Below are positions 22,041-32,582 of a DNA stretch of 39,639 bases, in pieces. Each line of letters opens with the position of its first letter. Position 1 is the first letter of the stretch. Under the pieces are notes generated by a model, which worked only from the letters and a program-made list of their open reading frames with translations, was not told the DNA's origin and ran no database searches. Position numbers and translations under genes: made by a program. Source of the stretch: Chara braunii (Eukaryota; Streptophyta; Charophyceae; Charales; Characeae). The stretch lies in the NCBI GenBank assembly GCA_003427395.1, contig BFEA01000385.1, positions 1,160,564 to 1,200,202 of the forward strand, read 5' to 3'.

Positions 22041-22630
22041 AGACACGGCAGGGCATTTACATAACGAATGGTCACTTGCATACCCTCTTGGGCTGATGCA
22101 GGTAAGCTACTACAGACACTGCCTTCGCTCAAACCAAGGGTTGTGTGTTTGGTCTGGATACTGCGTGGGTTGCTTGTGCAGCTGTTGGTTGCGGTTGTTC
22201 TCTTTATCCCCCCAGTCTGGCATATCACACATAGGTGCCATGTCTGATTTATTTTGTGGCAGAGTCTTCTGGTTACACGTCATAGATCACGGGCTCGAGT
22301 CTGGCTTGGGACTTTGTGGGGGTTCTTTCCGAGCTTGGCCTGTCATCTCTTCAAAGAACACATGGCTCCCTTGACATAGCACTGCATATATCTGTGCCTG
22401 GAAGCTATGTCTGTATGAGCGTGTAGGCTGTGTATGTTCACAAGCCATGTTTTGTTATGTATGCCTGAACGTTATGTATGCTCTGGGGGGGGCTATCAGG
22501 TACATGACGGGGTCTGCTCATGCATGGCTTAGACTCTAAGGTAGGGTTAGGATGAGTCGCTCCGGATAGTCCGAGTTCTGCCTAGCCTTGTGTAAGTTAG
22601 GGCAAGGACGGTAGTATGTGGCCGTGGGCG

Positions 22631-22776
22631 CCAGCTTGCCTTTGCCTACGTACTCCCGCTGGGCAGACTCTGATATTGGGCCTGTGGAAGATTACACGAG
22701 CCCACGGCCAGCTTGCCTTAACTAAGTGCTCCCGCCAGGCAGACTCTGATATTGGGCCTGTAGAAGATTACATGAG
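22631..22776 (+). repeat. Direct duplication of about 70 bp
   Basis: CCAGCTTGCCTT, then CTCCCGC, GGCAGACTCTGATATTGGGC, CTGT(G/A)GAAGATTACA(C/T)GAG, occur at 22631-22700 and 22708-22776 with about 10 differences. Confidence 0.9.
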
Positions 22777-22855
22777 GCTGGCTTCCGAAGTTCCTGTACG
22801 GCAAGGTTTGTCCTCAACCGCTTCCACTGCTGTCCTAACCCTCAAAAACGCACCT

Positions 22856-22877
22856 ACGTTGTATTCGATTACAACGT
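22856..22877. repeat. Palindrome ACGTTGTA-TTCGAT-TACAACGT
   Basis: Eight bases on each side pair perfectly around a six-base centre, and the pairing extends imperfectly to CCTA/TAGG (22853-22884). The same words build the array at 36171-36260 and parts of the element at 19471-19771. Confidence 0.75.
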
Positions 22878-23301
22878 GCATAGGTTACACGAGTTTTAGG
22901 GCACTACTTTGTGGAATCCTATACTACAACAGTCGATTTTTATTTCTTTCTCGAATTTGGTTGGGAATTTTGGCACGACTCTCTGACTCTCGAACTCGGT
23001 TGGGAATCCTAGACTACTTTCCAGCATGAGCCGAAGCTGGGTAATGGCCCAGTATCTGCAGGTAGGATTGTGAGGACCCCGGCCTCTTAGATATTCTGAA
23101 ATGAAATGAACCATTCAATTGGGGGAGAAAAAAAAAAAACTTGTTTGTATTGCACTTTTGTACCACATAATTGTTTTTTGCTCCATTTTGGATTTTTGTT
23201 TTTTTTGAGAACAAGAAATTCTAGAAATCAGTCCCTACCGTTGTAAAATATTTTTATCGTCGTTTTTTTTTTTTTGGTTCTCAACAAATCATTATAACCA
23301 G

Positions 23302-23685
23302 GCGGCCTAACTCAGTTGGTAAGGCTCGCAAGTGGCATTCAGGAGGTCGTGGGTTCAATCCCCATTGGCCTCATGTAACTTCCTGGGCATGCTTGGCGCC
23401 CGCCACCTAGAGATAGACCGCTGGATCCCCAGATTGGCATTTAGCAGAGTCTGATGATGTTCATAGGGGAGGGGACCTGAGGGGAGGCACAGGGATTGGT
23501 CCTCTTGGCATGGTCCCTGATGCTACCGGCTGTCCCCTAGCCGGTATCGCCCACCTGCAGGTCGGGAGCAGCCCCTGCACGGTCTCTCGTGAACACGGTT
23601 CTGGCTGCTACAGGGTTCCCCGTATGCCTACAATTAGTAGTGGTAGGTAGGTAGTGTGAGGTGAAATTCAGAGAAGAATATATTT
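23302..23685 (+). mobile_element. tRNA-derived SINE, near full length
   Basis: The head has an A box, TAACTCAGTTGGTAAGGC (23308), and a B box, GGTTCAATCCC (23353), spaced as in a tRNA gene. The body contains a short hairpin (ACCGGCT/AGCCGGT near 23525-23545). The last 130 bases match the minus-strand copy at 18105-18240, which shows that this is a dispersed family. The element ends near GAGAAGAATATA and is followed within a few bases by the inverted-repeat structure at 23689. No target-site duplication was found by eye. Confidence 0.75.
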
Positions 23686-23688
23686 CCA

Positions 23689-23878
23689 CTAGTACCTTTT
23701 TCGCGTGGGAAAATAGCGGGCCTCCGGCGGGCCACCGACCTTTTCGGAGGCTGAAACGAAACGACGGCCGCCGATCAGATTTATCAATGGCAGTCGTAGT
23801 TGGGCCCGGCCTCCGAATCTTTAGAAGTTTGGGAAAACAGCCAGTTTTGCCTATTTTCCCACATGGGAAAGGTACTAG
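23689..23878. mobile_element. 190-bp MITE-like structure with 28-bp terminal inverted repeats
   Basis: CTAGTACCTTTTTCGCGTGG, then GAAAATAG, at 23689-23716 is the inverted copy of 23851-23878, with 24 of 28 positions matching. Its outermost words are CTAGTACC/GGTACTAG. The interior is GC-rich and has no coding frame. It directly follows the SINE, so one may have inserted at the end of the other. Confidence 0.6.
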
Positions 23879-23964
23879 CGGCCGGGGGCCTCACAATTCC
23901 CCCCGGAGTTATCCTGTCAGCATCAGCCAGTTTCGCTTACGAGCAACGCTCGAGAACCCCAGGG

Positions 23965-25423
23965 TCTGATAATCTTTAGGAACAGAAAGGGCCTTACACA
24001 GGCTGCTGTCTTGAACACCTAACCCTGAAAACAACCACCGTCACAGACCAACAAAGCCCTCCAAAAGAAAGCAAATTCGCCACGGGCCAAAACCCACACA
24101 ATCCCAAGACCCTTGAGACACACTTACTCATGCCCGATCTATATCTACCTTACTACTACCATTCTGCCTAGCTCGGCAGTTCGGTCCACAGGACCGATTG
24201 AAGCCAGCCGACGCTCCCTCCTCTACCACTCCCACTGCCTTCCTCGTACGGAAGTTAGAACCGAGCAAACCAGGTTCAAAAACATCTAATTGGACCAGAA
24301 GCAATCAATCAACACCAGTTTCTCCCCTTCCAACTTGGCCAGTTTTCCTGTCCCCAAGTTTTGCCAAACCAACGCATGGACATCTTACTTCCTTTCCTTT
24401 GCCAGTCAGCCTGAATAAGGCGACGCAAGGAGGATTTGAATAATGTCTGTATCTCCTTGTTTGTCATTTCCTTACCCTCAAAAATATGTAAGTTCCTTTC
24501 CTTCCAAAATCACATCACATCCCACAGCCCTTGTGGCCCGAGCAATATAACCCCAGCCCTGTTGTGGTTCCAGTCTGTCAGGAATTCCACCCAACAAGAC
24601 CCATTCACGGTCCCAAGTCAGAGCATTAGCGGAAATCTCGACGCAGGTGTTCCACCAATTCCAAATCCGGTTGGCAGCCGGACAGTCATACCAGAGATGG
24701 GGTTAAGATTCGAAGGCCCAATTGCACCTCTTACAGGTGAGGTCAACCCTTAGCCCCCTTTGTGTCAGGTTGACCGCTGAAGGGGTAGCCAACAGGGAAA
24801 GCAGCCGAAGATTGACTGCAAGGCGTGGGCTGGGAGCTTGTGCTAGCTATGGCCAGCATTTGAGGATGGCCTTCGTAATTCTTGGTTTCCCACTGTCCAC
24901 TACCTGGCTCCATCTAGAGCCTGCAATCTCAATAGGAGATCGAGCAGACTTATTAGCTTGAAGAACATGACCTACTTGAATGGTATAGTCAATAAGAGGC
25001 AGATCTGCACCTCTGCTACATGACCCTCACCCTTCCATCCACAGATACGAGGGTCCAATTTGATCTGGGAAAGTGTTCTGCCATAAGGAAAAACTTTGAA
25101 TGACCAATTACCTTCATCACGGCAGGATTCCCACACCCTTACTTGGGCTAACCCTGCCCCTAAAGGGGGTGGGTAGGTTCTTCCAGTTGGACCAACTGAC
25201 ACGGTTACTCTGAGTTAAGACCTTCCCAACATTCAAACTCCCTCTTAAAGTTTGGGGCATAACCTGTCAATTTCCAGAACAAGGGGGCTACGGTAACCTC
25301 ATTTGAGATATACCAGGTCCTTGGGGGGTCCACCCCTTCTCGGCTCAAGATGTCCTTCCGTTGAACAGGAATAGCATCGATAAGAGCAAGCAACCTTTTT
25401 TCCACATACCAAACAGCACCCTG
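23965..25423 (-). mobile_element. LINE (non-LTR retrotransposon) 3' fragment with zf-RVT region
   Basis: Read on the minus strand, the conceptual protein around 24740-24640 has the C-x2-C...H-x5-C pattern of the zf-RVT zinc knuckle found downstream of the reverse transcriptase in plant LINEs. It is followed by aromatic-rich RIWNWW. About 200 bases later comes FWKERNLHIFEGKE, the common C-terminal LINE signature. Upstream (25405-25205) an open frame of 66 codons continues the same protein in another register. An in-frame TAA just after the knuckle cysteines and several frame changes show it is dead. The region from about 24370 to 23965 would be the 3' UTR. The reverse transcriptase itself is missing, so the copy is 5'-truncated and abuts the gypsy remnant at about 25423. 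Confidence 0.7.
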
Positions 25424-28400
25424 AGCCTGACTGATCAGAATTTACGAAGAACGCAAGTTATGATTTTGGGTGAACCTCTCGTGCAGATTTCGAGGATGGT
25501 CGATTCTTTGGAACCCCCTCGAACCTTGTACGAAGGTATCTCCCCTTTACTCGTACGATAAACGACAAAAGGCATTATTGCGATGTTACGTGACACCAGC
25601 AAAAGAGATACAATTACTACGCTTAGGGGCGAAGACCAATTCTACGGAACCCATTGAGGGCCTCAAAACAGGGCTTGAAATCAAGATAGCAACGAATCCT
25701 GTGTCGTGGCAGGACATTCGAGACGGAGTAACACCAGAGGAACAGGTGGCCATTCGATAATAGGACGCACGGATGATGGCCACCGTATTTTTTTGGCGAT
25801 CGGAGAACTCGTTTATTTCCGCACCCCAACCTGAAAACATTAAGCGGGTGAGTACGAAATCCATTGATGTATGGATATGGGATGAGCTGTATGAGTTGCA
25901 CGTGCCCCAATATGTGCCTGATGAGATCCATCATTTGATCTCGGAAATTCTAAAAGAAAACAAAGGAGCGATTAGTATGACGGACACAGACATTGGACTG
26001 TCGTTAGTCATACAGCACGAGATTCAAACTGGAAATTATCCTCCGATCCTCTGTACGCCTTAGAGATACTCCTTGGTAGAATAGAATCGAAGCCAATGCT
26101 TGGATCGAGCCTGCCACCGAGCCATGGTCAATCCTGATAGAGTATTAGTTCCAAAAAAAAATGGATCTATTCATATTTGCATTGATTATCGTAAGCTGAA
26201 TGACATCACGATTAAAGATGCGTACCCCCTTCCCAGGATTGATGATCTGCTGGATGCGATTGGATATGCTAATTATTTTGGTAAATTTGGTATTCCTTAT
26301 ATCTTCCATCACATTCTGGTTAAAGAAGAAGATCGCACGAAAAAGGCCTTTGTATTGTTTGAAGGCACGTGGCAGTGGGTTCGGTGTCTGACGGGGATTT
26401 ACAACACGCCTGCCTTGTTTTAGTGGGTTATGAATGTGACATTCCAGAACTTCGTCAACAAGACGCGGCTCACTCAGGGGATGATTAATTTTTGAATCAT
26501 CGGGTACACGGACGATATCCTCGTTTACTCGAAGACCTATCACGGGCATGCACAACACATCGAGTGGACGCTGGGAGTTCTGAGAGATGCTGGGTTCAAG
26601 ATTGGGCTCGAGAAGAGCGAGTTTTTCTCTTGGAAATCTTGTTCTCAGGTTATGTGGTGACCAGATTCTAGGAAAGTCGCGGTGGTGAAAGATGCTCCTG
26701 TCCTCACGTCAGTGATGTAGGTTCGAGTTTTCTTGGGACTAGCATCGTACTACCGTCGTTCTATCAGAGGCTTCGCTGCGATTGTGCGACCTTTGACGAA
26801 TCTGCTACGAAAGAACGAGCCCCTCGGTTGGGATGGAGAGTGGGAACAGGCCTTCGCCACCCTTAAAGGCACTTGGCGAGGACACCTATTTTGATCCGAC
26901 CAGACCCTACGAAGGAGTTCATTTTTATCACGGACTGGCAGCCAGAGGCGGTCTCCGCTATTTTTGCGCAGAAGAGGAATGACGACCGAGAGCACGTCAT
27001 CGAGTACGCTTTTCTAACCGTGCCAGACGTGAAGAGGAGGGATTCGGCCCCACAGGGCGAATGCTACGCAGTGGTCTGGGGGATTCAACACTTCCATCCG
27101 TACTTGTACGGACAGAAGTTTATCTTTGCAACCGATCACGAACCATAAACTGACTCTCAACTTATTCGACTATAGGAATACTACTTCGACATCATCCATC
27201 GAAAGACAGAGAGGCACGACAACGAGGACGGGTTGACACGAGTGCATCGCCCCGCTAAGATATTTAAGGGTGAAGAAATCATTTCGTGGAAGGGACCCGA
27301 GTCAGGGAACGGATCCGAGTACACGAAGTGGCAGTCCTTCTACGTGGTAAAAAGCCGGTGATTGACAATTGGTGACGGAGGTAATCTTACAACTCCTCTC
27401 TCTCCTGTCTCATCTTCATCTTTTCTCTCCCTACCCAACAAATTTTGTTATTTTTGGGCAGCAATTTCGAGCGTCTACTCGGTCCTTATGCGTCCTAGTA
27501 GGGAGGTATATGCGGAGTGGATAGATTATTGACAGTGTGTCGCACGAGCCCATTGCTCGTGCATCCAGTACAGAAATGGCAATAGGTCTTGGTTGTGTTC
27601 CTTGTGTCGGACTGATAAGATCCCGACTGAGGCTCGATTCCCGGATGCTACGTTAGAAGCGTTGGAAAAGACCCGGAGGTTTAAAAGGGCGGAGGTATGG
27701 AGGGACATTGCTCTAATTGCCACCTTGGTAGGAAACCCCCTCCAAGATTTCACTAAGGAAAATCAGATGAGGGCCAATAAAAAGGGACGGGACTATCGTT
27801 GGAAGGAGGGTCGGTTGGAGAAACGAAAGACGGATGGTAGTGGGATTTGGTTGGTAGTGCTGCACCCGTTCATGACGTATGACAGGGGTAAGACGATGCA
27901 TGAGGAAACGGCAGCCCATTTTGCCATCCGAATCACGGAAAGTGGCAATTGACAAAAATGAGTGGTATTGGTCAAATATTCGCGATGATGTGAAATTCAT
28001 CGTCGCGAACTGCCAGGTTTGCGATGCTGATAAGGGGCGGATTCAGCCGCCAAGATCGATAGTACTGACGGTAGTTGAACGATCGTTTCAGAGGGTTAGC
28101 ATGGATACTACCGATATTGTGGTGCTCCCTGGACCTAATAGCTGCGAGTATTCAATCCTACTGGTGTTCGTAGACCACTTTTTGAAATGGATTGCGGCAT
28201 ATCCGTGACGTATACGATAGGTGGTTGAAATTGCGCTATACCTCAACCGATTTCTAGGGATGCACCAGGACACAGAGGAAATCTTGATTGACAATGGCGT
28301 AGAATTCAGAAAGGAAGTTTTAAGAAACCTGGTCATACATGGCATCACCATTTGAAGTACTGCACCCCACATGCCGCAATATAATGGCCTAGTAGAAAAC

Positions 28401-28490
28401 GCAAATCGAGTGATAAAGGCAGCGTTGCGACGAAACATCGCGGAACGGGATTCGAGGACCTGGCCCGATATCGTTGGCCTAAGTATAAAT
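25424..28490 (+). mobile_element. Ty3/gypsy retrotransposon pol remnant, copy 1
   Basis: The order is the Ty3/gypsy order. A linker lies at 25440-26060. Reverse transcriptase runs from about 26130 to 26660, with CIDYRKLN, YPLPRIDDLLDA and the catalytic TDDILVYS. RNase H is at 26870-27240, with the TDHEP motif. A PHD-like insert is at 27446-27607 (listed separately). Integrase is at 27890-28440, with C-x2-C of the zinc domain, MDTTDIV and DNGVEF for the first two acidic residues, and NGLVEN for the Glu. In-frame stops (26421, 26718 and others), frameshifts and a 17-bp deletion near 26660 (relative to copy 2) kill it. No gag, protease or LTR was found, and the 5' side abuts the LINE. It is very similar to copy 2 over its whole length. 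Confidence 0.88.
27446..27607 (+). pseudogene. PHD-finger-like segment in gypsy pol, copy 1
   Basis: This 54-codon segment follows the C4HC3 spacing of a PHD finger: C-x2-C, 23 residues, C-x2-C-x4-H-x2-C, 11 residues, C-x2-C, with a Trp two residues before the seventh ligand (SWLCSLC). In this copy ligand 2 is Trp and ligand 3 is Tyr. A TGA follows ligand 3, but ligands 1 and 4-8 are present. PHD fingers typically read histone H3 tails. The same segment, of identical length and with different damage, is in copy 2. It lies between the RNase H and integrase parts, in the same frame as the end of RNase H in this copy but after one TGA. Confidence 0.68.
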
Positions 28491-29082
28491 TAGGGAAAGA
28501 TAGCGCCATGATTTTTCAGGTGATTTTGTGTGATTGAATGCGACCTGAACGGAGTGAACCCCGTGCTCCTCGTGTCGGATGTCTTGGGAAGCCGATTGGA
28601 TCGATCGATCGTCCTACTTACGTCTTCTCCCTTCCTCTCCATCACCAGCTGTGTCGGTTTCCTCCTTTGCTACAGAGGAGGACGACGATTCCTTATTGCT
28701 TTCGTCCTCAGCTGTTTCTCCTACTCCGTCCTCATCGCCATTGCCATAAGTTTTCTCATTGAGCGAGCTCTCGGAGATTACATGTTGGTGCCACGTGGCG
28801 ACATTTTGGCAATGCGGCAAGTTCATTACCCGCGATTCAGTCCAGATCTTCTAGCTCGCGCAATTCTTCAACGGCCATCGTCAAGCGATCGTATTGGCAG
28901 AGGCGACGGCGGTTCGAGCCGGCGGTGGTGCTTTTGGAGCTCGTTCCCTTCCAGCGTCCTCAATGAACCGCTCCCAACTCTTTACCTTCACTCTCCCATC
29001 TCTCTTCCCTACCTTTTGGTAGTTTGACCTTTGCCCCCCGCCTCTCCTTTCGTCTGGAACCACTCACAGTTCTCCTCCTTGA
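28491..29082. other. No gene recognised between gypsy copy 1 and the acidic pseudogene
   Basis: A plus-strand frame of 165 codons (28530-29027, GTG start) and a minus-strand Ser/Glu-rich frame (28614-28826) are open, but neither shows a known domain. Given its surroundings, this is probably decayed retrotransposon DNA. Confidence 0.4.
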
Positions 29083-30030
29083 TCAAAGACAGTGGAAATT
29101 GTGATGCGAGCACTTCGTCGATCTTTCGGTGTGTCTGGTTGGGGTGCAGCTGACGTGGACGAGGGCAATAGAGCACCGCGCTTGGATCACGTATGTGGAG
29201 TTGTTGTGATCATCCAAGCTTGGAGGGCGGAGGTGGAAGGAGACCTCGAATTTCTATTCGGATCGGTGCGACCCAGCCATCGACAGCAGATCGTACCGGA
29301 CCTCACGATTCCCCTCGCACGTCTGGTCGACCATCTCCCTCTCAATATCGTTTCGCAGTGCGACGGGAGCCCGGTCCCGCACGTCGTTTCACAAACTTTG
29401 ACACCCTACCTACAGTGGTAAGGTTGCCTCGAGGAACTGGGAGGTAACAGCAACCCGCCATCCCAACGAGAGTACGTGGACCCGCGGAGGATAATCGACC
29501 TCGCCTTCTTTCAACCTCGAACGGCCCCGGAAGACGAAGGGCTAATGCTAGAGGAGGAAAGTGAAGAGGGCGTAGAGGAAGGTGACGAGGAGGAAGAAGA
29601 GGAAACCTCGGAAGAAGCAAGGAGCTACAGCGAATAGAGCGAGGAGTCGGGAGGTGAGGAAGAAGAAGAAGAAGAGGATCAGTTGGAGGAGGGATCTGAG
29701 TGGGAGACGTTGGGTGAAGAGGCGGAACGTGCAGAGCCTCGCGAGGAGGATCCCGAGGCGGCACGAAGGCGAGAGGAGATCACAATTGGAAAGCAGCCGC
29801 TGGAGTTCGCAAGCGGAGTGGATCTGTCGATCCCGAGCAACCCGGCCAAGGATCCTGAGCCACCCAAGAATGACGATGGGGACCTTGCTGCGGAGACTTC
29901 GATCGCCCTGGCCCGACGGCGACGAAGGCGATCCCCCTCCCCCTTCACCTTTGCCCGTTCACCAGATCGAGCTAGTATCGATGCGCGGCATCGGGCTTCG
30001 TCCCCGCTCCTTATCCCGTCGTCCCTTTGA
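29083..30030 (+). pseudogene. Acidic, then Arg/Ser-rich reading frame broken by two stops
   Basis: One reading frame stays open from the stop at 29080 to the stop after 30030 except for TAA at 29419 and TAG at 29635, so about 313 codons survive in register. The first third has mixed composition. The middle (from about 29540) is strongly acidic with long Glu runs. The last third has a basic block (RRRRRRSPSPF) and ends in Ser/Pro-rich sequence. No ATG sits at a convincing start (the first Met codon is 29104). I do not recognise a domain. Its position between two gypsy pol remnants and its charge pattern suggest a retrotransposon-associated structural or accessory protein, but that is inference. 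Confidence 0.5.
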
Positions 30031-32582
30031 TCATCTCACCCTCGGCCAGATCACCACCCGCATCACCTTCCCCTGCAATCCCTTCCCAATCGACACCTTT
30101 CGCTTTTTCTACGCCACCCGTCTTGCTGTCAGGGTTTATCCCCACCCCTCTACCAGGTGTGCCACCCTTGTCTTCTGTCTCCATGCCCTTCTCTTCAGTG
30201 TCGCGTGGCGACGCCACAACATCATCGAGGTTTACTGCATGATCACGGGTACTATCCCTGCACGCGAACACCACGATCACTTTTGTAAAGCGCTCTTTCG
30301 AACCTTCACCACCCTCTACCCGGACTATCTCGCATCCCTTCCGCATAGTGGTAAGCGATTCCCTCGCTTTCATCGGATCATCCGATATTAGGAGCTTTCG
30401 TAGACAGTCGCGGGATTAGAACGCTTTCTACCCCCGCTCCCGATTAACCCACCCCCTCGCCATGCCCCCATGTATCGTCTTCGCTTTCCCCTTCCTTAAG
30501 GTCATTGATGCATGGTTGATTGGCACGTGCCACGGGGATGGCACGCACGATCCCCTCCTTGGACTGAAGAGAGCCCATCGTGAGGAAATTGTAGGATAAA
30601 GCCACTTGTGCCACCCTGGGGGATGTCCACACTCTTATCGAATGGTAAGTGGCAACAAGGAAGGCTTCGCGTGTCGATCGATTAGAGAGATGTACACGTC
30701 TCATGATTCAAGCAAGCGGGAACTTGTTTAAGATTGGAACCCCCTGGGTGTCAGATATGTGACGAACCAATTTCTGTTCCGTGCGATTTTTTGCGCGATG
30801 CCAATGAGGGGTCCTAAGATGGGAAGGTTGGCCCAATTATGGGAGATGGGGATCGGAGGGAAATTGCATCGGTATCCTCGCTTCTTCGCCTTTTTGCGTT
30901 GCTGTTTTTGGATGGCTGGATTCAGGGTCGGGCAAGTCTCGAGATGGCCGATTGAGTGGCTGTCGCGCCGACAAAGGCGCGAATAATAATGTTTGACGTC
31001 GCTTCTTTTTTGTTCTGTTGTCGGGTTTTAGGCGCGGAGGTTGCGCGGGAGTTTTGCTCTTCTTTTTGAATTTTCTTTTTGAATCTTGTCGAGCCTTGAC
31101 AACTTTCGAAACTTCGGATTCTCTTTTTGGAATTTGTGTTTTTTTTTTTTGCATTAGCTAGGAATTTAGGAATTTCGAAATTCTGGATTTCTTTTTGCAG
31201 CGCGTTGTTTTTTCTTGGGCGCTTTTTTTTGCGGCTGCAGCGGATCTTTAATTAGTCGGCGCCCTTGATCATGTGTGTAAAAGTAATTTTGGATAGGGCG
31301 TCATTGTAATTGAATCCTTCTTCTTAACCTTCGTCTTTCCCGCTCTTTCCTTTTTTTTTGCTGTGACTATCTAGCCCGCGGGTTGCATGATCAGATCGAT
31401 GCGTGGAGAGTGGCTACATCCCCAACGCCGCGGTTTGGCCTTGCAAGACGTAGGCGCTCCCTCTCATAATCTCCCTTCTAAGTCCTTGCAATTTCGAGTT
31501 TTTCGCGCATGCATGCACGCTATAAATTTTGGCTATGTGATTATATAGCTCTCTTAACCAGCTCGGGGTAGCGCGATCAGTGAGGGTCGGCTCATGAGCG
31601 AAGTAAGAGGTGAGTTGAAGTGGGAGTCGGGCGACTCGACGAGCTGGTGCCAAATGCGCGGGGTTGACGCATCGGGCTACGAAGGCCTGTAGCGCGCGGG
31701 CGATCCTGACGGGTGCAGGAGGACTAAGCAGGGTGACGACTTCGTGGGTTGGTGCGTGATGACGGACTGTCCGAATCGGAGCGAGAGAGAGAGGAAGAGG
31801 GAGTTAAGGTTGATGGACGTGGATTTGCAGATTTTCTGTGTCTTGTCTCCCTCTTTGCTTTTGTATATAAATTTTGATCTCGGCTCAGTGCGACTGGCCC
31901 GTTTTTGTTTTTTTCTTTCGAAATCTTTGCCTTGATTTCTGCCCACGCTTGTTTTGCAATTGACCTTGATCTTGGCTATTGTGTGTTTTGACGAAGGAAT
32001 GGATGAATGGATGATATATTCATTGTTTTTTTTGTCTGGCTATCGTCTTTGCTTGCGATTTTGCTACGCCGTTAAGCATAGTAGAAATTCTGACGTGTGA
32101 TGTATAATGACACCCTGCATGCTCGGGAATGATTGCTTGCGATTAGGTGATTGGGTAGCTGTCTATGCCACGTGACGATTTTGCAAAGGAATTAGACTCT
32201 CTTCCAAGAAAAAGTGAAATTTCTCTGCTTAACCGAGAACCGGTTGTGCCCTAAGGAGTTTTACTATACTGTAACCAGTGATCCAAGGTGCCACGATTTC
32301 CCGACTACATATAACACCCAATACTACATAACCCTCGGCTTCGTCGTTATCACTGAAATGAGCTGATTTTTTTTCGCAAGCATGATCAGATCGTTCTTTC
32401 TTCCGGCCCTTTCAACTACTCGTAGTGAGATAGCTAGGACAGCGCCTCCAAAATCCATGACAGCATTGTACGGGACTCCCCATATCTCGATATCGCATTA
32501 TGTTGTACCTATGAGGCTGACTCTTTGAACCACGGCTAACGTAACCTAGCAAGTTTCTCCAATACTTGCGGTAACTCTTCGC
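30031..32582. other. No gene recognised between the acidic pseudogene and gypsy copy 2
   Basis: Short conflicting open frames only. Stretches of AT-rich DNA alternate with patches such as TTTTTGAATTTTC and a T run near 31140. If copy 2 once had a gag, protease or 5' LTR, it should lie here, but I could not identify a primer-binding site, a protease DTG/DSG motif or an LTR end. Confidence 0.4.

Larger units (their letters stand above)
22376..23301. other. No gene recognised; duplications and a palindrome
   Basis: Contains the 70-bp duplication at 22631-22776 and a palindrome at 22856-22877 (both listed), plus a diverged pair around TTGGTTGGGAATTTTGG and CTCGGTTGGGAATCC (22958-23010). The 137-codon plus-strand frame at 22616-23029 runs through the duplication and has no recognisable domain. 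Confidence 0.45.
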
